From: Oceanobacillus saliphilus
GTDB lineage: Bacteria; Bacillota; Bacilli; Bacillales; Amphibacillaceae
Reading direction: 5' to 3'
Length of the DNA: 64,000 bases
NCBI RefSeq assembly: GCF_023522835.1
Contig: NZ_JALCZU010000003.1
Span: 310,001-374,000 of the forward strand
Part shown: piece after piece, positions 44,874 through 52,198 of the stretch
Position numbering within the stretch: the stretch's first letter is position 1
Layout: every line of letters starts with the position of its first letter
The notes under the pieces: model-generated
The model's database searches: none
What the model was told of the DNA's origin: nothing
What the model saw: the letters and a program-made list of their open reading frames with translations, nothing else
Translations under genes and position numbers: made by a program

Positions 44874-45165
44874 GAAGATATTAGGATAAAGACAAGGAAG
44901 TTGCTTTTTTATCTTTAGGTTTATTTTTGAGTTTAGATGGTAGAGTGAATTCATCTTCCGTAGCAGTGATATCCTCCAGAGAAAAAATACTGTTTTGATT
45001 TTAAAGGAATATAGGGTATAATAAATGTAGATTAATTGCATAAAATTTAAAGAGACCGCTAGTGCGGATACACTAACGGTCACATACAATAGCCCTTCAA
45101 GGGGGCGACTCACAATAGAGTTACGAAAATGACCACCCTAATTGCTTGTCAGGCTCACAGGGTGG
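44874..45165. other. Gap between proA and the type I toxin
   Basis: Contains the promoter and body of the predicted antisense RNA. No strong terminator was found directly behind proA. Confidence 0.4.
44994..45022 (+). promoter_or_regulatory. Promoter of the predicted antitoxin RNA
   Basis: TTTGAT (44994-44999), 17 bp, TATAAT (45017-45022), reading toward the 3' end of the toxin gene. Confidence 0.65.
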
Positions 45166-45176
45166 TTATTTTTTAT
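45030..45176 (+). ncRNA. Predicted RatA-like antisense antitoxin RNA
   Basis: Expected to start near 45029 from the TATAAT box and to end in the hairpin ACCACCCT...AGGGTGGT plus T-run (45132-45174). It carries a second hairpin, GACCGCTAGTG/CACTAACGGTC (45052-45079). It is convergent with the small toxin gene and overlaps its last codons and 3' untranslated region, the TxpA/RatA arrangement in which pairing of the two RNAs leads to decay of the toxin message. Confidence 0.65.
45132..45175 (+). terminator. Shared terminator of the type I module
   Basis: Stem of 8-9 bp, ACCACCCT / AGGGTGGT, followed by ATTTTTTA on the plus strand and TCATTTTC on the minus strand; it can end both converging RNAs. 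Confidence 0.8.
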
Positions 45177-45246
45177 GGCTTGACAGCAATGCAACGATTA
45201 GCGTTCCAAATGAAATCATTAGAACAAGCGATTCATATACCGTCAT
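45166..45246 (-). CDS. Holin-like type I toxin (TxpA/Hol-Tox family)
   Basis: A 26-residue peptide, MTVYESLVLMISFGTLIVAL followed by a short polar tail ending in two lysines. The start MTVYESL, one membrane helix and a charged tail are the signature of putative holin-like toxins of Bacillus (TxpA/BsrG-type), which insert in the membrane when unrepressed. GGGGGTGA lies eight bases before the ATG. The gene is convergent with a predicted antisense RNA, completing a type I toxin-antitoxin module. A TATAAT at 45265-45270 is too close to be its only promoter; TGTCTA-17-TAAAAT further upstream is an alternative. Confidence 0.85.
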   Translation of the reverse strand: MTVYESLVLMISFGTLIVALLSSHKK

Positions 45247-45390
45247 TAGGCATCACCCCCTTTCATTATAAAAGAAGGGAGTGAGCCACCACCCATGAAA
45301 GCCTTATTGTACAAGCTTCATTTTAACATTGTTCATTTATTTTAGACAGAACATATTTTCCCATTTTTAAATCATACAGTTATCAAATAA

Positions 45391-45579
45391 ACTCTCCCTG
45401 CAAATGAAGGCTTAGTGACTTATTCCAATAACTATTACGTATATATTGAAAAAACAGGTGCATTAACGAGAACATATACTATGGTTGAAATCAATAATCT
45501 TACTGGTCAAAACCAAATATCCAAGTATGTGAAGCAGTTCAACAAGCAGGATTTAAGGAAAGCGTTAAAAGTGAATTAA
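45391..45579 (+). pseudogene. Protein-like open frame without start (possible remnant)
   Basis: An open stretch of 62 codons directly after a stop has protein-like composition (YSNNYYVYIEKTGALTRTYT, then VEINNLTGQNQISKYVKQ), but lacks a ribosome site and a plausible start near its beginning. It may be the tail of a decayed gene. No family is recognised. Confidence 0.35.
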
Positions 45580-45709
45580 TACTTTTATATCGGCATCTCA
45601 TCTCAATTTAAATTAGTGACTGACTTCAGATTAAAACGACCTACAGGGAGTTTATAAATGATTTTTGAAATGGTATACTAAAGAAAATATCACTTGTGAG
45701 GGCCCATTT

Positions 45710-45934
45710 ATGAATGCACTAAAAAAAGAAGATGTCTTTAATGATTTCGATAATCTGATTAAATCGTTATCCAAGGAAGAAAAACAAACCTACGTTGACA
45801 AAGTTAAGCGTATCAAAGAAAAGGTTGAAAAGTTATTATCAGAGGAAGAATATGATATCTATAACGGAATAATTAATGAGTCTCTTAAAGAAACTTGGGA
45901 TAACAAAAAGGACGACGCCTACAATGACTTATAA
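45710..45934 (+). CDS. Small antitoxin-like protein upstream of PemK remnant
   Basis: A 74-residue acidic, mostly helical protein (KKEDVFNDFDNLIKSLSKEE near the start, then KRIKEKVEKLLSEEEYDIY). The ATG at 45710 is chosen because GAGGG precedes it. Its last 11 bp overlap the start of a PemK/MazF-type toxin gene, the usual antitoxin-toxin coupling, so it is probably the antitoxin. It has no recognised DNA-binding fold; such antitoxins may bind the toxin only. Confidence 0.65.
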   Translation: MNALKKEDVFNDFDNLIKSLSKEEKQTYVDKVKRIKEKVEKLLSEEEYDIYNGIINESLKETWDNKKDDAYNDL

Positions 45935-46264
45935 AAGTCGAGATATTGTTTTAGTTCCTTTTCCTTTCAATAGCAGAACAGGGTTTAAAAAACGACCAGC
46001 AGTTATTATTAGCAATGAAAATCATTTCAAAGAAGATGGATAGTTATATGTTTAGCAATTACTAGCCAAGAAAAAAGAAGTAACACGGTTCGTTATGAAC
46101 ATCTGCTGTATGAATCAACTTCTGTAGGTTTACTCTATAAGGAACAGTGGGTATTACCTAACAAAGTTTTTTCCATGGAAAATGGAATTATTTTAAAAAG
46201 GTTAGGCATTATGGATAAACGAGATTACAGTGTAGCCAAGGACATGTTTAATGACATTCTATAA
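45924..46264 (+). pseudogene. PemK/MazF-type toxin, frameshifted
   Basis: The frame opens with MTYKSRDIVLVPFPFNSRTG and FKKRPAVIIS, the classic PemK/MazF endoribonuclease N-terminus, and stops at TAG 46041-46043 after 39 codons. A frame one base back continues with CLAITSQEKRSNT, SVGLLYKEQWVLPNKVFSM and a natural end at 46264. Joined, the two give ~113 residues, the normal family length. No slippery heptamer is visible at the junction, so this is taken as an inactivating mutation and not programmed frameshifting. The antitoxin partner is intact. Confidence 0.85.
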
Positions 46265-46358
46265 TTAAAACATGAAATAATTCATACTTCGCCTATTTCT
46301 TCGGTGACTGACTTCTAGATTTCTCCACAAAGATTAGAAATTCTCCCGCTTCATATTC

Positions 46359-46502
46359 TTAAAATAAATCAATATCTTCTCTGTCTTTATGTTCCACATC
46401 TGGTAGCCTGCATAAATGTACCATTTCTGTTGTCACTGGATTACATGAATAATCTAACCACCTATTTGATAATCTTTTGTTTCAAGCAGCTCGTGCCATT
46501 TT
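46359..46502 (-). pseudogene. C-terminal remnant of an unknown protein
   Basis: Two joined frames on the minus strand read protein-like: KWHELLETKDYQIG, then after a shift WLDYSCNPVTTEMVHLCRLP and VEHKDREDIDLF with a stop. The family is not recognised. It has no start and no ribosome site, so it looks like a deletion scar. Confidence 0.4.
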
Positions 46503-46684
46503 CAGATAAAAATAAATTATTACCTGAAATTTATTTTAATTATTGCTGCTAAATTAATAAGAAAAAATCATCACGAGCATTTTTTTATTCGACCTCTGTA
46601 CATATTAACAAATTAACAAGTTAAAGGACTAGCCCATAACCTTAAGTTGTATGTAGTTAATAACAACTAGGCATCAAATAAAAC

Positions 46685-46718
46685 GTCAGCTCCCATTCAC
46701 TGAGAGCTGACATTTTGA
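46685..46718 (-). terminator. Terminator of the aldo-keto reductase gene
   Basis: GTCAGCTC / GAGCTGAC stem, 11 nt loop, followed on the minus strand by GTTTTATTTG. Confidence 0.75.
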
Positions 46719-46738
46719 TATAACTTCTATCTGAATTA

Positions 46739-47581
46739 TTAAAATTCCTCATATGTAGCTGGATCCTGATCTTTCTGCCTGCCATCAGGGCGAGTTAATT
46801 TAGCAATCTCGCTCATTTCCGTTTCATTTAATGAAAAATCAAAAATGGATATATTTTCACGTTGTCGTTCCGGTGATGCGGATTTAGGGATTGAGATTGA
46901 CCCTAGTTGGTAATGCCAGCGCAAAATCACTTGAGAAACCGTCTTGTTATAATGATTGGCAATGTTTCTAAGTGTTTCATTTTCCAAAACATTTTTTACC
47001 CGAGCTAATGGACTCCATGATTGGGTTTGGATATTATTCGCTTCATGCCATTTTCTTTGCGCTTCCTGATTGAAAAATGGGTGTAATTCGATTTGGTTTA
47101 TACTTGGCTTCACAGCCGTTTCCTTTTCTAAGCGCTCCAAATGTTTCGGCAAGAAATTACAAACACCAATCGAACGAATAAGGCCCCATTTTTTTGCATC
47201 AATCAATGCTTGCCAAGCCTCCACATAGTCATCCTGTATAGGGTTTGGCCAATGAATAAGGTATAAATCGTAATAATCCAGATTAGCACGATATAACGAT
47301 TCCTGAATCGTAGTCACAGCTTTATCGTACGTTTGATAACGACCTGGTAATTTCGATGTAATTCTTAGTTCTTCCCTTGGAATCGAACTTCGTCTTAGTG
47401 CTTCACCAACTGTTCCTTCATTTTCATAATTATAAGCACTATCAATTAGTCGGTAACCGATGTCGATCGCATGATTAATAGCGCTGGCACCTGCATTTCC
47501 ATTTAGATTATATGTACCTAAACCGATAACCGGCAATGTCAATCCATCATGAAGTGTGATCTCAGGGATTGATTTATTCAT
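46739..47581 (-). CDS. Aldo/keto reductase
   Basis: NADPH-dependent carbonyl reductase of 280 residues with an (alpha/beta)8 barrel. The catalytic tetrad is visible: Asp and Tyr in LIDSAYNYENEG, Lys in ITSKLPG and His in YLIHWPNP; the C-terminal SIPKSASPERQRENI binds the cofactor. The ATG at 47581 is chosen because AAAGGAGAG lies just upstream; an upstream frame from 47620 runs through this site. Broad aldehyde/ketone substrates are usual in this family. Confidence 0.9.
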   Translation of the reverse strand: MNKSIPEITLHDGLTLPVIGLGTYNLNGNAGASAINHAIDIGYRLIDSAYNYENEGTVGEALRRSSIPREELRITSKLPGRYQTYDKAVTTIQESLYRANLDYYDLYLIHWPNPIQDDYVEAWQALIDAKKWGLIRSIGVCNFLPKHLERLEKETAVKPSINQIELHPFFNQEAQRKWHEANNIQTQSWSPLARVKNVLENETLRNIANHYNKTVSQVILRWHYQLGSISIPKSASPERQRENISIFDFSLNETEMSEIAKLTRPDGRQKDQDPATYEEF

Positions 47582-48022
47582 GTAAATCTCTCCTTTCATT
47601 GTGGAAAAAGCAGATTGCATGATTTAAATGTTAATCTACAATTGCCAAGGCTTCAGAAAATAGTTTAAATCATTACTATTAATGAATTCTGACTACTTAC
47701 TATTATATCATAGTTATTATAGCGCATTAATTATTTGGCAACGTTCATTTTACTAAACAAAGTATCTATAATGAAATGGAATAAAAAACATCTCTCTTAA
47801 CACTTTCACCCTACTGTTAATCAAAAAAAATTGCTTATAGATAGTTCTCCACCGTCACAACTTTTATTTCTTCAATAACCACTTGCTGGATTCTAACTCC
47901 TTGTTCCTTCTTGGGTATATCATGCAGCATTAAAAGTACCACAGCGAAATGGCTATGGTACTTTTAATCGTTATATTTTTACCCGATCATTTCAAAATCA
48001 TTTTCACTAGATTCTTATTCCC
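47582..48022. other. Gap between aldo-keto reductase and SDR genes
   Basis: Contains the reductase promoter region and the SDR terminator (47929-47968). A 31-codon minus-strand frame (stop near 47833) is protein-like but has no ribosome site and is not called. Confidence 0.35.
47929..47968 (-). terminator. Terminator-like hairpin behind the SDR pair
   Basis: ATTAAAAGTACCA / TGGTACTTTTAAT, perfect 13 bp stem extended by AGC/GCT after one mismatch; ~55 bp behind the SDR stop. Confidence 0.7.
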
Positions 48023-48796
48023 CTACGAATTCGTAGTCCATCCACCATCAACAACTAATTCTAATCCTGTTACATATTTCGATTCATCAGATGCTAAATA
48101 CAAATACGCATTGGCAATATCCTGTGCTTCACCCGCATACGGTTCTAAAGCCGCTTTTCCTTCGTAATGAGCACCCATCTCTTCCCGGGAAGGGATTCCT
48201 GCTTTCTCAACCATCCCAGTAAAGATTGCCCCTGGATGCACCGAGTTCACACGGATATTATCTTTCCCAAACCATTGTGCTGCATGTTTCGTTAATGCAC
48301 GGACGGCGCCTTTTGATGCACTATATGCTGCACCCCCGGCATCCGCAACTCCTCCAACGATAGCAGCAATGGAAGACGTATTCACAATAGAACCTCCACC
48401 ATTTTGTTGCATATGAGGAATAACTGTTTTCATTCCTAACCATACACCAGTGGAGTTGATTGCCATCACTTTATTCCAATCATCTAATTCAGCTTCTAAA
48501 ATCCCTTTCGCCATGTGAATGCCAGCATTATTAACGAGAACATCAATTTTTCCATATTTTTCAAGCGTTTTTTCAACTACTTCATTCCACGATTCTGGCT
48601 GTGATACATCGAGATGATATGCAATCGCATCCCCACCATTTGTAACAATTTCCTTCACTCTCTCATCCAATACATCAGCAACAACGTCTGTTGCAACGAC
48701 ATTTGCTCTTTCTTGTGCAAACAACCTAGCACCAGCTAATCCCATTCCACTTGCAGCACCTGTAATAATAGCTACTTTTCCTTCTAGTCTACTCAT
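48023..48796 (-). CDS. SDR family oxidoreductase
   Basis: Short-chain dehydrogenase/reductase of 257 residues. Cofactor motif ITGAASGMGLAGA, NNAG structural motif, and the catalytic Ser with YSASK (Tyr-x-x-x-Lys) are present; the C-terminal VTGLELVVDGGW is typical of the classical group. It lies 45 bp downstream of a second SDR gene on the same strand, and the two were probably duplicated. The substrate is unknown. Confidence 0.9.
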   Translation of the reverse strand: MSRLEGKVAIITGAASGMGLAGARLFAQERANVVATDVVADVLDERVKEIVTNGGDAIAYHLDVSQPESWNEVVEKTLEKYGKIDVLVNNAGIHMAKGILEAELDDWNKVMAINSTGVWLGMKTVIPHMQQNGGGSIVNTSSIAAIVGGVADAGGAAYSASKGAVRALTKHAAQWFGKDNIRVNSVHPGAIFTGMVEKAGIPSREEMGAHYEGKAALEPYAGEAQDIANAYLYLASDESKYVTGLELVVDGGWTTNS

Positions 48797-48841
48797 TTAA
48801 AATACTCCTATTCTATCATATCTTTACTTCATATCAACCTA

Positions 48842-49573
48842 TTATTGCGCGCCTAATCCACCATCAATAACAAATTCCGATCCCGTCGAATAACTTGACT
48901 CATCTGAAGCGAGAAATAATACTAGATTGGTAACTTCCTCAGGTTCTCCAGCCTTTTTGAGTGGGAACATATTAACCAATTCATCATTAATAAGGGCTTC
49001 CGTCATAGGGGTCCGGATAAAACCGGGATGGACGGAATTGACACGGATCCCGAATTCACCCAGTTCAAGGGCTGCCGCTTTTGTCATACCTCTTACTGCA
49101 AATTTAGAGGCAGTATAAGCAATTTTTTTATTCGCTCCAACAATTCCTGCAAGTGAGGAGATATTTACGATCGATCCTCCCCCTGCTTTTTTCATGGACG
49201 GCACGACATGTTTCATACCTAGAAATACCGACACTTGATTTACATCAATCACTTTCCGATATTTTTCCTCGGGGTAATCTTCAAGATTAATTTCTGGGAT
49301 ATCAATACCCGCGTTGTTCACTAAAACATTAATCGGACCAAACGTTTCTTCCGTCTTTTTGATTACATTTTCCCAGTCAGATGCGTCTGATACGTCATGC
49401 TTGATGAATAATATGTTTTTGCCAATCTCAGTTTCTAGTTTCTTTCCATCCTCTTCTAATATGTCTGTGACAACAACCTTCGCACCTTCTGCAATCAGTC
49501 TTTTCACATGACTAGCTCCCATTCCCCTTGCTCCGCCTGTAACAACAACTACCTTATCTTCTACTCTGCTCAT
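48842..49573 (-). CDS. SDR family oxidoreductase
   Basis: Classical SDR of 243 residues with VTGGARGMGASH, LVNNAGIDIPE, the catalytic serine in NISSLAGIVG and YTASK. It ends with STGSEFVIDGGLG. AAGGAGGAG precedes the ATG. It is the first gene of the SDR pair and is divergent from a TetR-type regulator, which probably controls both. Confidence 0.9.
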   Translation of the reverse strand: MSRVEDKVVVVTGGARGMGASHVKRLIAEGAKVVVTDILEEDGKKLETEIGKNILFIKHDVSDASDWENVIKKTEETFGPINVLVNNAGIDIPEINLEDYPEEKYRKVIDVNQVSVFLGMKHVVPSMKKAGGGSIVNISSLAGIVGANKKIAYTASKFAVRGMTKAAALELGEFGIRVNSVHPGFIRTPMTEALINDELVNMFPLKKAGEPEEVTNLVLFLASDESSYSTGSEFVIDGGLGAQ

Positions 49574-49646
49574 ATAACTCCTCCTTTTTTATCATTCATT
49601 CTTTGGATGACTAAGAAATACATGGTAAAATAAAACTACAAATTAG

Positions 49647-49660
49647 TGAATGCGCTTACA
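49647..49660. promoter_or_regulatory. Candidate cre box between SDR and TetR genes
   Basis: TGAATGCGCTTACA matches the cre consensus at 13 of 14 positions, 74 bp upstream of the SDR start and 145 bp upstream of the TetR start. Confidence 0.4.
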
Positions 49661-49804
49661 AAAAATGCATTGTTTTATAAACTCACTATAAGTATAAATG
49701 CCCACGCTATATTATCAATCATTAATATATTCATCGTTGTATTGTTAAGCAACAGATTAACGCAGACTGTAGCGATAATTATCATAAATATTGGAGGGAA
49801 GTTT

Positions 49805-50413
49805 ATGCTACCAAAAAATGTTTCTGAAGACAGGCGGATCCGCAGAACGAAAAGGAATTTAAAACGTGCATTCACCATGTTAATGAAAGAAAAAACGTAC
49901 CGAAGTATTACCGTTACAGACATTGTAAATCGAGCGGATTATAATCGGACAACATTTTATCGTCATTACCAAGATAAAGAAGAGCTCGTACAAGAACTAG
50001 TTGATGATATGATAGCTGAATTAACCAAAGCATTTCGATTTCCCTATAAAAATAATCGTTTTGTAAAAGTAGATGCTCTATCACCTTCCAATGTCATTAT
50101 TTTTGATCATATTTTAAAAAATGCTGACTTTTACAGCCTATGGAAGAATTCGGAGGGGATACCGGGGTTTCAAGATAAAATCATCAATACGTTTATCGAG
50201 CTTCATAAAAACGATATCGTCTACTTTCCTAATCAACAGACGGAAATGGATGATGATTATTTTATTACTTACCGGGCATATGGTGTCTGGGGGTTAATCG
50301 TCAAATGGATAAAAGACGATTTTAAAACGCCTTCACATGATATGGCAATTCAATTAATCAAGATAATAAATTATCATCCACGAGAGAAATATGAAACGAG
50401 AGGTATGGGGTAG
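49805..50413 (+). CDS. TetR family transcriptional regulator
   Basis: Regulator of 202 residues with an N-terminal helix-turn-helix at about residues 10-60 (TYRSITVTDIVNRADYNRTT and FYRHYQDKEELVQEL) and a C-terminal domain of the type common in Bacillus regulators of SDR or alcohol dehydrogenase genes. The ATG at 49805 is selected by the GGAGGGAAG site; the long frame from 49646 would add an unlikely hydrophobic leader. It is divergent from the SDR pair. Confidence 0.88.
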   Translation: MLPKNVSEDRRIRRTKRNLKRAFTMLMKEKTYRSITVTDIVNRADYNRTTFYRHYQDKEELVQELVDDMIAELTKAFRFPYKNNRFVKVDALSPSNVIIFDHILKNADFYSLWKNSEGIPGFQDKIINTFIELHKNDIVYFPNQQTEMDDDYFITYRAYGVWGLIVKWIKDDFKTPSHDMAIQLIKIINYHPREKYETRGMG

Positions 50414-50954
50414 ATGGGGAATGTTATTTAGGGTTTGAGGTTATTTAAATTAATATGGTACTGGGCGGGGACGGTGTTAATGTCTCCACCTCACACCATA
50501 AATAATACCCTATAATGTATAACTTCACCGCTTCTACGCTATAGAGAAACAGGTTCATTATCCTACTGCACCAATTTTAATTGATCAGTTCCTACCATTT
50601 GTTTAATAACCAATCACGTATCTAGCTAAAATGGTAATATAAAATACATTTGAACAACATCTTGATTCTTGGTATCTCTATATTGGGGGAATCGCATCGA
50701 AATACCGTCCCCTAATTGAAATGCAAATCAGAATAAATACGTTTACGGAATATACCTTATTTTATATAAGAATGTGACAAATGAGAAGCTCATCTCTATT
50801 CTTCTAAAGTTATAAATTGGAAGGAAAGGAATGGCTTTTTTGCTTATCTATATCCCATAAAAACAATTAACTATGATACTATAGATAAGATGGTCTTCTT
50901 TAATTAAAAATAGAATTAATACCATATTATTAAATTAGTAACGGAGGAACTCAT
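50414..50954. other. Gap with a second REP-like inverted repeat
   Basis: GGGGACGGTGTTAATGTCTCC near 50468 and ACCGTCCCC near 50706 form a widely spaced inverted repeat resembling, but not identical to, the REP arms. No gene was seen. The promoter of the EamA gene at 50955 must lie in its last part. Confidence 0.4.
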
Positions 50955-51881
50955 ATGAAACGACATCATGCTATTATCATTTTCTCTATAGGAGCTTTTT
51001 TCTTTGGGTTGAACCCGTTATTTATCAAATTAGGTTATGCCGCAGGCTGGACACTAGGTGAAATTAATGTCGTACAGGCAATTATTGCATTGGCAGTTCT
51101 TTGGTTTATCGGAATCATCGCCATCAGAAGACATCCACAAGCAATCAAAAAACTTTCCTTCAAAACGGTACTTTCCCTTATGATTGCAGGAAGCTTCACT
51201 GGTTTAACGAGTGTACTTTATTACGGTTCGATGCAATATTTACCAGCATCACTAGCCGTTGTCTTATTATTCCAATTCATATGGGTTGGCGTATTATTTG
51301 AATGGATTATCTATCGCAGAAAACCAAGCGGAAAAACGGTAATTACCGTCATACTCACCTTGATTGGTGTATTATTCGCTGCCGATGTGTTTAATGGAGG
51401 GCTGCGTGAGATAACGCTTATTGGCTTTCTGCTTGGAATCGGCTCAGCTTTCTCGTACTCTGCTTTCATCATTGTCAGCGGACGTGTAGCAGTTGATGTT
51501 CCAGCAACAATTCGAACACCAATTATGATTACCGGTGCCGCACTGTTAATCTTTATTCTTTTTCCACCACACACCACGCTAAACGCCAGTATTTTTAGTA
51601 GTGGAAGCATCTGGATCTATGCAGGAGCACTTGCTTTATGCGGACTTATTTTGACACCGCTCATGTTTGCGATGTCAACGCCACATCTACCTGCAAGCTT
51701 AGCCACTATCCTAGGGGCCATTGAACTTCCTGTATCCGTAGCCGTTGCATATATTGGATTGGCTGAATATGTCGCACCTTCCAGATGGTTTGGTGTTTTG
51801 CTAATTCTAGCGGCAATTGCGATTGGGGAGATGAGGGGTATTTGGCAGGTGTTGTTTAAGAGAAAGAGGTATGTACATTAG
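50955..51881 (+). CDS. EamA/DMT family permease
   Basis: Ten-helix transporter of 308 residues with two EamA repeats. The YYGSMQYLPASLAVVLLFQF motif is shared with the permease at 34694, and the second repeat ends in HLPASLATILGAIELPVSVA. A basic tail (about the last ten residues) follows the last helix, in line with an inside C-terminus. CGGAGGAA precedes the ATG. It stands alone and ends at a terminator. The substrate is unknown. Confidence 0.87.
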   Translation: MKRHHAIIIFSIGAFFFGLNPLFIKLGYAAGWTLGEINVVQAIIALAVLWFIGIIAIRRHPQAIKKLSFKTVLSLMIAGSFTGLTSVLYYGSMQYLPASLAVVLLFQFIWVGVLFEWIIYRRKPSGKTVITVILTLIGVLFAADVFNGGLREITLIGFLLGIGSAFSYSAFIIVSGRVAVDVPATIRTPIMITGAALLIFILFPPHTTLNASIFSSGSIWIYAGALALCGLILTPLMFAMSTPHLPASLATILGAIELPVSVAVAYIGLAEYVAPSRWFGVLLILAAIAIGEMRGIWQVLFKRKRYVH

Positions 51882-51963
51882 GGGAATCCAGGAGGACTGA
51901 TATGACGTTTTTAGGCTTTGATCCTTCTTGTATTCTATGATTAGCAAAAAACTAGCATAGTTG

Positions 51964-52004
51964 AGGCCACTGAAAATCCTATGATTTTTTAGTGGCCTTT
52001 TTTC
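51964..52004 (+). terminator. Terminator of the EamA gene
   Basis: AGGCCACTGAAAATC pairs with GATTTTTTAGTGGCCT, followed by a T-run, ~85 bp behind the stop. Confidence 0.88.
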
Positions 52005-52160
52005 AATGTTTTCTAATCCCATAAATTAATAACTACTATAACGAATAATGAAAAATACATCCCGACTTCAGATCAACAAACCGTCTAATGACAAGGAGCG
52101 CTTAGTAGGGTACTTTCTTTTTAAATAAATGTGCATACAAAAGCTCTCAACTCTCCTAGT

Positions 52161-52198
52161 CATCAAAAAGGAAGCAAAAGAACCGTCCCCATGCTTCT
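52161..52198. repeat. REP-like half-site inside the end of a gene
   Basis: A-run, GGAAGCAAAAGAACCGTCCCC and ATGCTTC form a REP right arm. It overlaps the last codons and stop of the TPP enzyme gene, so the repeat supplies that protein's C-terminus. Confidence 0.9.

Larger units (their letters stand above)
46265..46738. other. Gap with gene remnant and terminator
   Basis: Holds a frameshifted coding remnant on the minus strand (46359-46502) and the terminator of the aldo-keto reductase gene (46685-46711). The rest is AT-rich. Confidence 0.4.

Noticed and set aside
45924-46264. Programmed frameshift in the PemK toxin
   Set aside because: No slippery heptamer or following pseudoknot could be seen; a simple mutation is more likely.
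44874-46264. Prophage or integrative island
   Set aside because: Two toxin-antitoxin modules and remnants suggest accessory DNA, but there is no integrase, phage structural gene, attachment duplication or tRNA.
47833-47928. 31-codon minus-strand frame ending near 47833
   Set aside because: Protein-like but with no ribosome site, and too short to support without homology.
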